From Mycolicibacterium anyangense (lineage in GTDB: Bacteria; Actinomycetota; Actinomycetes; Mycobacteriales; Mycobacteriaceae), in the NCBI RefSeq assembly GCF_010731855.1, contig NZ_AP022620.1, positions 2,108,001 through 2,172,000 of the forward strand: a DNA stretch of 64,000 bases. Direction: 5' to 3'. Position numbers and translations under genes: made by a program. Shown in pieces: positions 8,554 through 18,432 of the stretch (positions are counted from its first letter, which is position 1; every line of letters begins with the position of its first letter). The notes under the pieces were generated by a model. The model was not told where the DNA came from and did no database searches. It saw nothing but the letters and a program-made list of their open reading frames with translations.

Positions 8554-9369
8554 TCAGACCTTGACCAGGCTCCGCAGCTTCTCCAGCCGCGCGGTGCCGA
8601 TGCCGTCGACCTCGCCGAGTTGGTCGACGCTGGTGAACTTTCCGTTGGTCTCCCGCCACGCGACGATCGCCGCGGCGGTCACCGGCCCGACGCCGGGAAG
8701 GGCGTCGAGCTGGTCGGCGGTGGCCGTGTTGAGGTCCACCGGCGCCGATGGTGCCGGACCGGCGGGCGTGGCCCCACCGGCGGCCGTGGCCGGCGTCGCG
8801 GGCGCCCCGCCACTCACCGAGCTACCCAACGCGGCAGGCTGGCCGGCCGGCATCGTGATCCCGACGACCACCTGTTCACCGTCGGTGAGGTGGCGGGCCA
8901 TGTTGAGGCCGAGCAGGTCTGCGCCCGCCAGCGCGCCGCCTGCCGCCGAGACGGCGTCGGCGATGCGCGCGTCAGGAGCCAATGTGACCAGCCCGGGTTT
9001 GGTGACCAGTCCCACGACACTGACCACCACGGGGTGGTCGGCGGCGGCCGAGGCGCGGGGGGCGGCCGAGGACACCATCTCCACCGGCGGGAGCTTCGCC
9101 GACATCACCGGAGTGCTGTCGTCGCGCATCAGCGTGACGACCGTGACGAGCACGGCGATCAGCGCCACGAGCCCCATGGCCACGGCACCGGACCGGCCGG
9201 GATCGGCCCGGATGGCGGCCAGCATCCGCTGGCCGCGTTGCGGCCGGCCGGCCGGAATCCAGCTGGGCAACTCCCCGGCCTCGTCGTCGGTGTCCTGGTC
9301 CGCATCGGCGTCCCGGTCGGCCACCCCCAGACGGCGATGCAGGCTGGTCGCCGGTGATTCAGATCCCAT
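8554..9369 (-). CDS. comEA: ComEA-family helix-hairpin-helix DNA-binding protein
   Basis: From ATG 9369 (MGSESPATS) this gives a 271-residue protein; the open frame reaches back to 9459 but the extra residues look like non-coding sequence. A cytoplasmic N-terminus is followed by one transmembrane helix (VAMGLVALIAVLVTVVTLM), an SLBB domain (VSVVGLVTKPGLVTLAPDAR onward), an Ala/Gly/Pro linker and tandem HhH motifs (LNTATADQLDALPGVGPVTA and FTSVDQLGEVDGIGTARL). ComEA is the membrane-anchored DNA receptor for uptake. It is co-transcribed with comEC. Confidence 0.9.
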   Translation of the reverse strand: MGSESPATSLHRRLGVADRDADADQDTDDEAGELPSWIPAGRPQRGQRMLAAIRADPGRSGAVAMGLVALIAVLVTVVTLMRDDSTPVMSAKLPPVEMVSSAAPRASAAADHPVVVSVVGLVTKPGLVTLAPDARIADAVSAAGGALAGADLLGLNMARHLTDGEQVVVGITMPAGQPAALGSSVSGGAPATPATAAGGATPAGPAPSAPVDLNTATADQLDALPGVGPVTAAAIVAWRETNGKFTSVDQLGEVDGIGTARLEKLRSLVKV

Positions 9370-9522
9370 GCCGTGACGGTAGGGCCGGCCCCCGACCGGA
9401 CCGGGCCGCCGCCAGGGCCGACTGCGGCCGGCTGTGGATGAATCCCAGAGTGTGCACAACGTCCGCCACCCATGGTGTACAAAGCGACGAGAGTGTCTAC
9501 TGACGTCCCAGGAGGTTGCCCG

Positions 9523-10581
9523 ATGACCGCACCCGCCGACCGGCCGATCCGGGTGATCCAGTGGACCACCGGCAACATCGGCCGCCGGTCACTGCACGCC
9601 ATCATCGGCCGTCCGGATATGGAACTGGTGGGGGTGTATGCGCACGGCGCCGACAAGGTCGGCGTGGACGCCGCCGAACTGTCCGGCTGGCCGGAACCGA
9701 CCGGCATCACGGCCACTAACGACATCGACGCGCTGCTGGCCGCCAAGCCGGATGCCTGCTGCTACAACCCACTGTGGCCCAGCGTCAACGAACTGGTGCG
9801 GCTCCTGGAAGCCGGGGTAAACGTGTGCGCATCGGCCGCCTGGATCACCGGCGGCAAGCAGACTCCCGAGGACCTCGATCGCATCCAGAAGGCCTGCGAA
9901 AAGGGCGAGTCGACCATCTTCGGCAGCGGGGCGCACCCGGGGATGACCAACATGGTGGGGATGGTGCTCTCCGGCGCGTGTGAGCGGGTCGACGAGATCC
10001 GCATCACCGAATCGGTGGACTGCTCGACCTACGAATCCGCGGGCACCCAGACCGCCATGGGCTTCGGCTGCGACCCCGACACCCCGGGCCTGGCCGAGAG
10101 CGTGCGGCGCGAGAGCGAAGTGTTCGCCGAGTCGGCGGCCATGATGGCCGACGCGATCGGCGCCGACCTGGATCGGATGACGTTCGACGTGACCTTCACC
10201 CCGGCCACCGGCGACTCCGACCTGGGATTCATGACCATCCCGGAGGGCACCGTGGGCGGGGTGCACGGGTACCACCGTGGCTGGGTGGGCGACCGCAATG
10301 TGGTCAGCGTCGGATTCAACTGGATCATGGGCAGCCATGTCACACCGCCCAAGCCGCTCGAACACGGGCACGTCATCCAGGTGTTCGGGGTGCCCAACAT
10401 GCGCACGGTGCTGCACTGTCTGCCGCCCAAGGGCTGGCCGGAGGACGGTTTCATGGGGCTGGGGATGATCTACACGGCGATGCCGGTGACCAATGCGGTG
10501 CCCGCGGTGGTTGCCGCCCGACCGGGTATCGTGACGCTGGCCGACCTGCCGCCGGTGACCGGGCGCTTCGCCGCCAGCTGA
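9523..10581 (+). CDS. NAD(P)-dependent amine dehydrogenase / DapB-like oxidoreductase
   Basis: A 352-residue protein with an N-terminal Rossmann fold (IRVIQWTTGNIGRRSLHAI, glycine motif TTGNIG) and a C-terminal dihydrodipicolinate-reductase-like domain. It belongs to the family named after 2,4-diaminopentanoate dehydrogenase; mycobacteria have many paralogues of unknown substrate. The start is ATG 9523, preceded at 9511-9515 by GGAGG with a 7-base gap; the frame extends to 9472 but has no such site. It stands alone on the plus strand between comEA and degV. Confidence 0.75.
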   Translation: MTAPADRPIRVIQWTTGNIGRRSLHAIIGRPDMELVGVYAHGADKVGVDAAELSGWPEPTGITATNDIDALLAAKPDACCYNPLWPSVNELVRLLEAGVNVCASAAWITGGKQTPEDLDRIQKACEKGESTIFGSGAHPGMTNMVGMVLSGACERVDEIRITESVDCSTYESAGTQTAMGFGCDPDTPGLAESVRRESEVFAESAAMMADAIGADLDRMTFDVTFTPATGDSDLGFMTIPEGTVGGVHGYHRGWVGDRNVVSVGFNWIMGSHVTPPKPLEHGHVIQVFGVPNMRTVLHCLPPKGWPEDGFMGLGMIYTAMPVTNAVPAVVAARPGIVTLADLPPVTGRFAAS

Positions 10582-10584
10582 GGC

Positions 10585-11430
10585 TCAGAGACGCGGTTCG
10601 TCCACGGCGGCAACAACTCCCACCGCACCGCTGCCCACGTGCACACCCAGCACCGGGCCGAGGTCGGAGATGACGGCAGGCCCGCATCCGGGTAACGCCG
10701 CAGCAAGCGTCGCGGCGATGTCGGCCGCGACATCCGGGTTTTCGATGTGATGCACAGCCAGCCGGGCCCGCCGCTCCCCCACCACTGAGAGCACCTGTTC
10801 GACCATCGCGGCGATGGCCTTGGACGCGGTTCGCACCCGGGCGGCGAGGACCAGCTGGCCGTTGTCGTCGATGCGCAACAGAGGTTTGAGCGACAGCGCG
10901 GTGCCCAGCCAGGAGGCCGCGGTGCCGATCCGGCCGCTACGGCGCAGGTTGTCCAGCCGATGCACCACGATGAAGCCGTGCACTCGTCCGGCCGTCGACT
11001 CCGCCTGGGCCGCAACGGCTTCGAGATCCGACCCGGAGCGCGCCGCGCCGGCTGCGGCCAGTGCGACGAATCCGGTGCCCATGGCCGCCGACTTGGAGTC
11101 CACGACCCGCACCGCGCCACCGAACTCACCGGCGGCGTACTCGGCAGCGCCCAGTGTGCTCGACAGCGCCCCGGAAAGGTGCACGGCCACCACGCCGTCG
11201 CCATTGCTGTCGTGCAGCGCACGGCGGTAGGCCACAGCCAGTTCCGCAGGTGTGGCGCCCGCGGTGGACACCTGCCCGCGGTGGTAGAGGTCGGCGGGAA
11301 TCGCGTCGACGCCATCGCGCAGGTCCTGTCCGTCGACCAGGATATGCAGCGGCACAACGTGAATCCCGGACTCCGCGACGCCCTCGGCCGCCAGCCCGGC
11401 CGAGGAGTCTGTCACCACGACGACGGCCAT
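10585..11430 (-). CDS. DegV family fatty-acid-binding protein
   Basis: A 281-residue DegV-fold protein beginning MAVVVVTDSSAGLAAEGV (the family T-D-S-x-x motif), followed by VVPLHILVDGQDLRDGVD and a C-terminal EDD domain ending GVHVGSGAVGVVAAVDE. Members bind a long-chain fatty acid and in some Gram-positives deliver it to fatty-acid kinase. It follows octT by 3 bases on the same strand, the M. tuberculosis order, so it may be linked to the acyl supply or membrane context of that pathway. Convergent with the oxidoreductase at 9523. Confidence 0.88.
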   Translation of the reverse strand: MAVVVVTDSSAGLAAEGVAESGIHVVPLHILVDGQDLRDGVDAIPADLYHRGQVSTAGATPAELAVAYRRALHDSNGDGVVAVHLSGALSSTLGAAEYAAGEFGGAVRVVDSKSAAMGTGFVALAAAGAARSGSDLEAVAAQAESTAGRVHGFIVVHRLDNLRRSGRIGTAASWLGTALSLKPLLRIDDNGQLVLAARVRTASKAIAAMVEQVLSVVGERRARLAVHHIENPDVAADIAATLAAALPGCGPAVISDLGPVLGVHVGSGAVGVVAAVDEPRL

Positions 11431-11433
11431 GGT

Positions 11434-12174
11434 TCAGTCGAGCGGATTCTCGGGTGGCACACCCGCGAGCGCGAGCGCCTTGAGCATCAGTTCGGCGACC
11501 GCCTGGTGTGCCTCGAAGTTCCAGTGGATGCCATCCGGATTGCCTCGCCCGGCCAGCACCTCGTCGGCCACCGCCTCTTTGAGGTCCACCAGCGGGATGT
11601 GGTGTTCGTCGGCCCATTCGGTGATGGCCGAGACAGTGCCGCTGCGCCCGTGGTGGGCGTGGCCGTAGGTGTCGGCGGTGTGCACCGACGGCAGCGAGGC
11701 GACAACCGGTATCCCCGGGCGGTTGAAGTCGATTGCAGCCCGGGTCATTTCGAGATATTCGACAGTCAGGTGTGGAGGCAGCGCGGAACGCGAGATCGGC
11801 GACAGCCGGGGCTGCGCCCAACCGTACCCATCGCGCACCCAGCGGCGCAGGCTCGCGGGGCGCACATACCGGATGAGTTCACGCAACGCCGTCGGCAGCG
11901 GCGAGGGAAGCGAATCCATGCCGCTGGTCGCAAAGATCACCGCGCCGGCGCGCGGCAGTGCGGCCCAGGCGCGCGGATCCTGGGTGGCCGCCCACCAGAC
12001 GTCACGCGAGGTCCACCCGATGCGCCCGATCAGCTCCAGATCCCAATCCAGATGGCGGGCAACGATAGTGGGCCAGATCCGGGGGTCGTCGGCGGGAAGC
12101 CCGCCCTGCGGTCCGTAGTAGGACAGCGAATCGCAGAACACCAGCAGGGTCCGGCGGGCTGGGTCAGAGGACAT
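11434..12174 (-). CDS. octT: Diglucosylglycerate octanoyltransferase (SGNH hydrolase fold)
   Basis: A 246-residue SGNH/GDSL-fold protein from ATG 12174. The frame runs on to 12279, but that part overlaps gpgP and has no family likeness. Block I appears as [12 protein letters not shown] (Cys-Asp-Ser in place of Gly-Asp-Ser) and the distal Asp/His pair as [12 protein letters not shown]. In mycobacteria the gene at this position encodes the enzyme that adds octanoate to diglucosylglycerate, a primer of methylglucose lipopolysaccharide. It overlaps gpgP by 11 bases, which supports a shared pathway. The orthology call rests on sequence style and gene order. Confidence 0.82.
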   Translation of the reverse strand: MSSDPARRTLLVFCDSLSYYGPQGGLPADDPRIWPTIVARHLDWDLELIGRIGWTSRDVWWAATQDPRAWAALPRAGAVIFATSGMDSLPSPLPTALRELIRYVRPASLRRWVRDGYGWAQPRLSPISRSALPPHLTVEYLEMTRAAIDFNRPGIPVVASLPSVHTADTYGHAHHGRSGTVSAITEWADEHHIPLVDLKEAVADEVLAGRGNPDGIHWNFEAHQAVAELMLKALALAGVPPENPLD

Positions 12175-12832
12175 CGTTGGCCACCTGGGCCGAGGCATTC
12201 CACACGTCGAGCCGCCAGCGGATGTCGGCGAACGGCGCCCCCTCGGGGCTGTGCCCGGACAGCTGCGCCCAACTGGCATTGCCCATGCCGCCGAGCACCG
12301 GCCAGCTGTCCACCGGGAGGTCCAGCAGGGCCGCGCACAACGCCGCGATCAGTCCGCCGTGGGCCACCAGAACCACCGGCCTGTCCGGCTCGTCGCGTCC
12401 CCACTCTGGTTCAGCCGCAACCAGTTCGGCTACCAACGGCACACTGCGATCGGCCACGTCGATGCGGCTCTCGCCGCCGTGCGGGGCCCATGCGGCATCG
12501 TCACGCCAGGCGATCCGGGCACCCGGGGCGGCAGCGTCGACCTCGTGGTGGGTCAGGCCCTGCCAGTCACCGAGATGGGTTTCCCGCAGCCGGGTGTCGA
12601 CATGCACCGGCAGCGCGGTGCGCTCGTGCAGCGCCACCGCGGTGTCGTAGGCGCGGCGCAGATCCGAGGACACGATCAGCAACGGCTGACGTTTGGCCAG
12701 TACCTCGGCAGCCGCCACTGCCTGGGCCCGACCCAGATCGGTCAGATCGGTGTCGAGTTGGCCCTGCATCCGGCTGCCCGCGTTGTACTCGGTCTGGCCG
12801 TGCCGCAGCATGACCAGCCTGCGGATCCTCAC
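12164..12832 (-). CDS. gpgP: Glucosyl-3-phosphoglycerate phosphatase (histidine phosphatase)
   Basis: From GTG 12832 this gives a 222-residue phosphoglycerate-mutase-like phosphatase. The catalytic motif LRHGQTEYN carries His11, and the second histidine is in [24 protein letters not shown] matches the family acidic residue region. The start overlaps the rsfS stop in a GTGA (12829-12832). The longer frame to 12883 would be internal to rsfS. The mycobacterial enzyme at this locus removes phosphate from glucosyl-3-phosphoglycerate to give glucosylglycerate, the step before diglucosylglycerate in methylglucose lipopolysaccharide synthesis, which agrees with the overlapping octT. Confidence 0.88.
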   Translation of the reverse strand: MRIRRLVMLRHGQTEYNAGSRMQGQLDTDLTDLGRAQAVAAAEVLAKRQPLLIVSSDLRRAYDTAVALHERTALPVHVDTRLRETHLGDWQGLTHHEVDAAAPGARIAWRDDAAWAPHGGESRIDVADRSVPLVAELVAAEPEWGRDEPDRPVVLVAHGGLIAALCAALLDLPVDSWPVLGGMGNASWAQLSGHSPEGAPFADIRWRLDVWNASAQVANDVL

Positions 12833-13203
12833 GGCACCTCGTCGACGTCGAGATCGACCTCGATCAAGGGGCAGTCGCGCCACAACCGGTCCAGCGCATA
12901 GAAGTTGCGCTCATCGGTGTGCTGGATGTGCACCACGATGTCGACGTAGTCCAGCAGCACCCACCGGCCTTCCCGGGTGCCTTCCCGGCGGGCGGGCTTG
13001 TGACCGGCCAGCCGCATCTTCTCTTCGACCTCGTCGACGATGGCACCGACCTGACGGTCATTGGCCGCCGAGGCGATCACGAAGCAGTCGGTGATGACGA
13101 GCTGGCCCGAGACGTCGATGACGACGACGTCCTGCGCCAGTTTGGACGCCGCGGCCCTGGCCGCGATCGTGGCCATCTCGATGGCTTCGGCGGATGCTGT
13201 CAC
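12829..13203 (-). CDS. rsfS: Ribosome silencing factor RsfS
   Basis: A 124-residue RsfS/RsfA (Iojap) protein from GTG 13203 ([20 protein letters not shown]). The core [20 protein letters not shown] and the C-terminal [15 protein letters not shown] followed by YALDRLW are diagnostic. It binds ribosomal protein L14 and blocks subunit joining in starvation. The start has a strong AGGAGG site 7-8 bases upstream and overlaps the nadD stop in a GTGA; the gpgP start overlaps its own stop the same way. The longer open frame to 13725 is antisense-like sequence inside nadD. Confidence 0.94.
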   Translation of the reverse strand: MTASAEAIEMATIAARAAASKLAQDVVVIDVSGQLVITDCFVIASAANDRQVGAIVDEVEEKMRLAGHKPARREGTREGRWVLLDYVDIVVHIQHTDERNFYALDRLWRDCPLIEVDLDVDEVP

Positions 13204-13865
13204 GTGTTTTCCTCCTGGAGTGTCGCGGCAGCCCTCGTCCCCACCCCGCCCTGGTTGGTGTACAGGCCGCGTTTGGCGACGTACTGCACCACACCGTCGG
13301 GAACCAGGTACCAGATCGGCCTGCCCTTGGCGGCGCGGGACCGGCAATCGGTGGACGAGATGGCCAGCGCCGGCACCTCGACCAGGTTCAGCGCCTCCTC
13401 GGGCAGCTGGTCGAAGGCGGCGACGATGTGCTGCCCGTTGAGTTCGTAACCGGGCCTGCTGACCCCGATGAACCTGGCCAGGGCGAACAGTTCCGCCCAG
13501 TTCTGCCAGGACAGGATCGAGGCCAGCGCGTCGGCGCCGGTGATGAAGTACAGATCGGCGTCGGGGTTCAGGTCGCGCAAGTCGCGCAGTGTGTCGTTGG
13601 TGTAGGTAGGGCCGCCCCGGTCGATGTCCACTCGACTCACCGAGAACCGCGGGTTGGAGGCGGTGGCGATCACCGTCATCAGATAGCGGTCCTCGGCCGG
13701 GGTGACATCGCGGGATTTCTGCCACGGTTGCCCGGTGGGGACGAAGACCACTTCGTCGAGTTCGAAGAGGTCGGCGACCTCGCTGGCGGCAACCAGGTGG
13801 CCGTTGTGGACGGGATCGAACGTCCCACCCATCACGCCCACCCTGCGCCGGCCAGTAGAAACCAC
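13200..13865 (-). CDS. nadD: Nicotinate-nucleotide adenylyltransferase
   Basis: From GTG 13865 ([18 protein letters not shown]) this gives 221 residues. The nucleotidyltransferase motif [12 protein letters not shown] and the C-terminal ISSTDCRSR signature are both present. It converts nicotinate mononucleotide to deamido-NAD in NAD synthesis; nadE, the last step, is 4.6 kb away. The open frame runs on to 14009 without family likeness and into the VWA gene, so that start is rejected. It is followed by rsfS with a 4-base overlap, a very common pairing. Confidence 0.93.
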   Translation of the reverse strand: MVSTGRRRVGVMGGTFDPVHNGHLVAASEVADLFELDEVVFVPTGQPWQKSRDVTPAEDRYLMTVIATASNPRFSVSRVDIDRGGPTYTNDTLRDLRDLNPDADLYFITGADALASILSWQNWAELFALARFIGVSRPGYELNGQHIVAAFDQLPEEALNLVEVPALAISSTDCRSRAAKGRPIWYLVPDGVVQYVAKRGLYTNQGGVGTRAAATLQEENT

Positions 13866-13897
13866 GATTGACCAGCTTACTGGCAGCCCGTCGGGGC

Positions 13898-15343
13898 TCA
13901 GACCGGCAGCAGCTGGTCGATCACCGAGGCCAGCTGTTTGGCCGACCGGCATTCGTGCATGGTGATGACGTCGGAGTAGCGCGGTACCGCCGAGTCGCCG
14001 CTCCCCCACAGGTGACGGGGCTCGGGATTGAGCCAGTGCGCGTGCCTGCTGGCGTTGACCATTCGGGCCAAGACGTCGGCAGCGGGGTTGCGGTAGTTGG
14101 TGCGGGCGTCCCCCAGCACCAGCAGCGAGCTGCGGGGGGAGAGCACGTTGTGGAAGTTCTCGGCGAACGAGACGAACGCGTTGCCGTAGTCGGAATGCCC
14201 GTCGCGGGTGTAGACCCCGGCCTCGCGGGTGATCCGCTGAATCGCGACCGCGAGGTCGGCATCGGGACCGAACAGGTGGGTCACCTCGTCGGTGGTGTCG
14301 ATGAAGGCAAAGACGCGCACCCGGGAGAACTGCTGGCGCAGCGCGTGCACCAGCAGCAAGGTGAAGTGGCTGAACCCGGCCACCGAGCCGGAGACGTCAC
14401 AGAGCACCACCAGTTCGGGGCGGGCCGGGCGCGGCTTGCGCAACACCACGTCGATCGGCACGCCGCCGGTGGACATCGACTTGCGCAGCGTCTTGCGGAG
14501 GTCGATCTGCCCGGCCCGGTGCCGACGCCGCTTGGCGGCCAGCCGGGTGGCCAGCATCCGCGCCAGCGGTTGGACGGTCTTGCGCATCTGGCCCAACTGC
14601 TCACCGGAGGCGCGCAGGAACTCCACGTTCTCGGCGAGCTGCGGGATGCCGTACATCTGAACGTGATCGCGGCCGAGCTGCTCGGCCGTGCGCCGCTTGG
14701 TCTCACTCTCCACCAGCCGGCGCAACTGCTGAATCTTCTGGGCGGCAAGCGCTTTGGCGATCTGCTCCTGAGTGGGGCTCGGGTCGTCGCCGTGCGGCGC
14801 GAGCAGCCCGGCCAGCAACCGGCCCTCCAGCTCATCGAGCCCCATGGCCTTGAGCGCCTGATACGACGAGTAGGACGGGCCGCGGCTGGAGGTGTAGCGC
14901 CCGTAGGCTTCGACGATCTGGGCGATCATCGCCACCAGACGATCGTCCATATCGCCGATGTCCGGGTTGTCGGCGAGTAGGTCGAGCAGCATGCCGCGCA
15001 TGGCCTCGACGTCCTCGGGGGGCAGGCCCTCGGGGGTGGGATCGTCGGAGTCCTCGTCGGCCAGAACGGTTCGCCCGCCGAGCGCGGCCGGCCACCACAG
15101 GTCGAACAGCGCGTCATAGGTCTGCCGGTGGTCGGCGCGGCGCAGCACGGCACAGGCCAGTCCTTCACGCAGTGCCTGCCGGTCCCCGAGGCCGAGCACG
15201 GTGAGCACCCGGCCGGCGTCGACAGTCTCCGACGGCCCGACCGAGATCCCCTGGGCGCGAAGCGCTTCGACGAAGCCGACGAGATGGCCGGGCAGGCCAT
15301 GCGGGGCCAGCGGCTGTGGGGGGCGCACCCTGCGGACGGCCAT
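13898..15343 (-). CDS. VWA domain CoxE-like protein
   Basis: A 481-residue protein of the CoxE/VWA family. The long N-terminal half is helical and charged. The C-terminal von Willebrand A domain has the metal-site motif [10 protein letters not shown] (DxSxS). Such proteins act as adaptor partners of MoxR AAA+ ATPases in activating or assembling metalloenzymes. The MoxR gene lies immediately upstream (stop 10 bases before this ATG), so the pair forms one unit. The client enzyme is not identifiable here; no carbon monoxide dehydrogenase gene is in the window. Confidence 0.87.
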   Translation of the reverse strand: MAVRRVRPPQPLAPHGLPGHLVGFVEALRAQGISVGPSETVDAGRVLTVLGLGDRQALREGLACAVLRRADHRQTYDALFDLWWPAALGGRTVLADEDSDDPTPEGLPPEDVEAMRGMLLDLLADNPDIGDMDDRLVAMIAQIVEAYGRYTSSRGPSYSSYQALKAMGLDELEGRLLAGLLAPHGDDPSPTQEQIAKALAAQKIQQLRRLVESETKRRTAEQLGRDHVQMYGIPQLAENVEFLRASGEQLGQMRKTVQPLARMLATRLAAKRRRHRAGQIDLRKTLRKSMSTGGVPIDVVLRKPRPARPELVVLCDVSGSVAGFSHFTLLLVHALRQQFSRVRVFAFIDTTDEVTHLFGPDADLAVAIQRITREAGVYTRDGHSDYGNAFVSFAENFHNVLSPRSSLLVLGDARTNYRNPAADVLARMVNASRHAHWLNPEPRHLWGSGDSAVPRYSDVITMHECRSAKQLASVIDQLLPV

Positions 15344-15353
15344 CTGTGGACTC

Positions 15354-16241
15354 CTAGTTCAGCCGAAGCTCGCCAGCCGCACGCTGCTGATCGGACTGGT
15401 GCTTGAGCACCACACCGAGGGTGGCGGCGATGGTGGCGTCGTCGATGGTGTCCATCCCCAGCGCCAGGATGGTCCGGCCCCAGTCGATGGTCTCGGCGAC
15501 CGACGGCAGCTTCTTGAGCTGCATCCCGCGCAGCACTCCGATGATGCGAACCAGTTCGGCGGCAAGCGATTCCGGCAGTTCGGGCACCCGGGACAGCAGG
15601 ATGCGCCGCTCCAGATCGGGATCGGGGAAGTCGATGTGCAGGAACAGGCAGCGCCGTTTGAGCGCCTCGGACAGCTCGCGGGTGGCGTTGGAGGTCAGCA
15701 CCACGAACGGGGTCCGGGACGCGGTGATGGTGCCCAGTTCGGGAACGGTCACCGCGAAGTCGGAGAGCACCTCGAGCAGTAGGCCTTCGATCTCGATGTC
15801 CGCCTTGTCGGTCTCGTCGATCAGCAGCACGGTGGGCTCGGTGCGCCGGATCGCGGTCAGCAGCGGGCGCGACAGCAGGAATTCCTCACTGAAGATGTCG
15901 GACTTGGCCTGGTCCCAGTCACTGCCGTCGCCCGAGCCGGCCTGCATCCGCAGGATCTGCTTGGCGTGGTTCCACTCGTAGAGGGCGCGGGCCTCGTCGA
16001 CGCCCTCGTAGCACTGCAGGCGCACCAGTCCGGCTCCCGTGCACTGCGCGACGGCGCGAGCCAGTTCGGTCTTGCCTACCCCGGCGGGACCTTCGACCAG
16101 CAGCGGCTTACCGAGCCGGTCGGCGAGAAACACCGCGGTGGCCGTGGCGGTATCGGGCAGATAGCCGGTCTCGGCCAGCCGCCTGGAGACGTCGTCGATG
16201 TCGGCGAACAGCGGTGCCGGGCGGGCCGGGGTTTCAGTCAC
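15354..16241 (-). CDS. MoxR family AAA+ ATPase
   Basis: From GTG 16241 (VTETPARPAPLF) this gives 295 residues, with an AGGAG site upstream; the frame to 16298 overlaps proA and is rejected. Walker A is GPAGVGKTELARAV, Walker B is VLLIDETDKADIEIEG, sensor 1 is VVLTSNATRELSEALKRRC and the MoxR lid follows. This is a chaperone ATPase acting with the downstream VWA protein. It has a short gap to proA, transcribed in the same direction. Confidence 0.9.
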   Translation of the reverse strand: MTETPARPAPLFADIDDVSRRLAETGYLPDTATATAVFLADRLGKPLLVEGPAGVGKTELARAVAQCTGAGLVRLQCYEGVDEARALYEWNHAKQILRMQAGSGDGSDWDQAKSDIFSEEFLLSRPLLTAIRRTEPTVLLIDETDKADIEIEGLLLEVLSDFAVTVPELGTITASRTPFVVLTSNATRELSEALKRRCLFLHIDFPDPDLERRILLSRVPELPESLAAELVRIIGVLRGMQLKKLPSVAETIDWGRTILALGMDTIDDATIAATLGVVLKHQSDQQRAAGELRLN

Positions 16242-16258
16242 GGATGCTCCTGTCGGGA

Positions 16259-17506
16259 TCAGGCAGGTCGGGTGTGGCCGTCTCCCCAGACGATCCACTT
16301 GGTCGATGTCAATTCCGGCAGACCCATCGGGCCGCGGGCGTGCAGCTTCTGGGTGGAGATGCCGATCTCGGCGCCGAAACCGAACTGCTCACCGTCGGTG
16401 AAGGCGGTCGACGCGTTGACCATCACCGCGGCCGCATCCACCTGTTCGGTGAAGCGTTGCGCCGCTGCGAGATTGGTGGTGACGATGGCCTCGGTGTGGC
16501 CGGTGCCGTAGGTGTTGATGTGCTCGATCGCGGCGTCGAGGCCGTCGACGACGGCGACGGCGATGTCCATCGACAGGAACTCCGCGCGCAGCTCGTCCTC
16601 GCTGGGGTTGTCGTGCACGGTGACCCCGGCCTGCTGCAGCGCGCCGAGCAGTCTCGGCCTTGCGGTCTCGGCGATGCCGGCGTCGATCAGCAGTGTCTCG
16701 GCGGCGTTGCAGACGCTGGGGCGCCGTGTCTTGGCGTTGAGGATGATGCGCTCGGCGACGTCGAGGTCGGCCGCGGCGTGCACGTAGACGTGACAGTTGC
16801 CGACACCGGTCTCGATGGTGGGCACCGTGGCATCACGCACGACAGCGTCGATCAGGCCGGCGCCGCCACGCGGGATCACCACGTCGACCAGACCACGGGC
16901 CTGGATCAGGTGGGTGACGCTGGTGCGGTCGACGCTGGGCAGCAGTTGGACCGCGTCCTCGGCAAGGCCTTCACCGGCGAGTGCGCCGCGCAGCACGGCG
17001 ACGAGTTCAGCGTTGGAGTTGGCCGCCGAGGAGCTGCCGCGCAGGAGTACGGCATTGCCGGATTTCAGCGTCAGCCCGAAGGCGTCGACGGTGACGTTGG
17101 GGCGCCCTTCGTAGACGATGCCGATCACACCGAGAGGCACGCGCTGCTGGCGCAGCTGCAGGCCGTTGGGCAGGGTGCGGCCGCGCAGGACCTCGCCGAT
17201 CGGGTCGGGCAGGCCCGCGACCTGGCGCAGGCCGGCGGCGATGCCGTCGATGCGCTGCGGGTTGAGCGCCAGCCGGTCCAGCATGGCCTCGGGTGTGCCG
17301 GACGCGCGGGCGGCGTCGAGATCCTCGGCGTTCGCGGCGATGATCTGATGGGTGTGGGCCAGTACCGCGTCAGCCGCGGCGTGCAGGGCCCGGTCCTTGA
17401 CCGTGGTCGTCAGAGATCCCAGGGTGCGCGCGGCGACGCGGGCCCGCCGGGCCGCTTCATGCACCTGTTCGCGAACACCGGGAACCGACGGTGCGTCGAC
17501 ACTCAT
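16259..17506 (-). CDS. proA: Gamma-glutamyl phosphate reductase
   Basis: A 415-residue NADPH-dependent reductase from ATG 17506 ([18 protein letters not shown]). Family landmarks are [20 protein letters not shown], the nucleotide-binding [12 protein letters not shown] and the catalytic Cys in [12 protein letters not shown]. It reduces gamma-glutamyl phosphate to the semialdehyde in proline synthesis. Its partner proB lies 5.3 kb downstream in the obg operon rather than adjacent, the usual mycobacterial separation. The frame back to 17581 overlaps the divergent kinase start and is not used. Confidence 0.95.
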   Translation of the reverse strand: MSVDAPSVPGVREQVHEAARRARVAARTLGSLTTTVKDRALHAAADAVLAHTHQIIAANAEDLDAARASGTPEAMLDRLALNPQRIDGIAAGLRQVAGLPDPIGEVLRGRTLPNGLQLRQQRVPLGVIGIVYEGRPNVTVDAFGLTLKSGNAVLLRGSSSAANSNAELVAVLRGALAGEGLAEDAVQLLPSVDRTSVTHLIQARGLVDVVIPRGGAGLIDAVVRDATVPTIETGVGNCHVYVHAAADLDVAERIILNAKTRRPSVCNAAETLLIDAGIAETARPRLLGALQQAGVTVHDNPSEDELRAEFLSMDIAVAVVDGLDAAIEHINTYGTGHTEAIVTTNLAAAQRFTEQVDAAAVMVNASTAFTDGEQFGFGAEIGISTQKLHARGPMGLPELTSTKWIVWGDGHTRPA

Positions 17507-17574
17507 CGGTCCAGCGTATCGGTCTACCGACCAACCGGCAGGTGGGGGCCGGTTCACCCAGTTAACGTGAGGGT

Positions 17575-18426
17575 GTGACACGGGTGTGCGTCGTCGGCAG
17601 TGTGAACGTCGATCAGTTCTTCACAGTGGCGTCGCTGCCAGGGGCCGGCGAGACGATTCTGGCCAGCTCGGTACGCACCGAACCCGGAGGCAAGGGAGGC
17701 AACCAGGCCGTAGCGGCAGCGCGCGCGGGTGCGTCCGTTCAGTTCGTGGGGGCGGTCGGTACCGATCCGGCCGGTGCCCAACTGCGCGCCCATCTCGGCG
17801 CCAACGGCGTCGGGCTCGACGGGCTGGAGGAGTTGTCGGCTCCCAGTGGGAGCGCGGTGATCCTGGTCGGTGCCGACGGCGACAACCTGATCGTCGTCGC
17901 GCCGGGCGCCAACGGGCACCTGACGCTCAGTTCGCCAGCGGCCCGAACGGCCATCGCGAAGAGCGAGGTTGTGCTGATCCAATTGGAGATCCCGCTGGCC
18001 ACCGCCCTGGCAGCCGCGCGGGAGGCTCGGGCGGCCGGCGCGACCGTCATCGTCAACGCATCCCCGGTGAGCACCGATCCTGTGCTTGCCGACCTGGCGT
18101 CGCTGACCGATGTCGTCGTCGTCAACGACACCGAGGAGCCGCACTGGATCTGGCCGACCCCGCATCGGGTGGTGACCCATGGAGCGCGTGGCGCGAGCTA
18201 TCGCGGCCCACACGGTTCGTTCGAGGTGCCCACTCCCGAGGTCGAGGCGATCGACACCACCGGCGCCGGAGATGTGTTCGCCGGAGTGCTCGCCGCCGAT
18301 TGGGCGACCGGTATCGATCGTGCCCTGCGGCGGGCTTGCGCGGCCGGTGCACTGGCGACGCTGGTCCCCGGCGCCGGTGATTGCGCGCCGGCCGAAGATG
18401 CCATCGACGACGCGCTCACCCGATGA
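17575..18426 (+). CDS. rbsK: PfkB family kinase, ribokinase-like
   Basis: A 283-residue ribokinase-like protein from GTG 17575. The opening [15 protein letters not shown] and [16 protein letters not shown] are the ribokinase substrate-side motifs, and [18 protein letters not shown] carries the catalytic Asp and anion hole. It would phosphorylate ribose or a similar sugar. The segment [13 protein letters not shown] matches the ATP-site region. It is divergent from proA with a 68-base gap and convergent with nadE (6-base gap). No transporter is adjacent. Substrate assignment by family only. Confidence 0.8.
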   Translation: MTRVCVVGSVNVDQFFTVASLPGAGETILASSVRTEPGGKGGNQAVAAARAGASVQFVGAVGTDPAGAQLRAHLGANGVGLDGLEELSAPSGSAVILVGADGDNLIVVAPGANGHLTLSSPAARTAIAKSEVVLIQLEIPLATALAAAREARAAGATVIVNASPVSTDPVLADLASLTDVVVVNDTEEPHWIWPTPHRVVTHGARGASYRGPHGSFEVPTPEVEAIDTTGAGDVFAGVLAADWATGIDRALRRACAAGALATLVPGAGDCAPAEDAIDDALTR

Positions 18427-18432
18427 CGGGCC

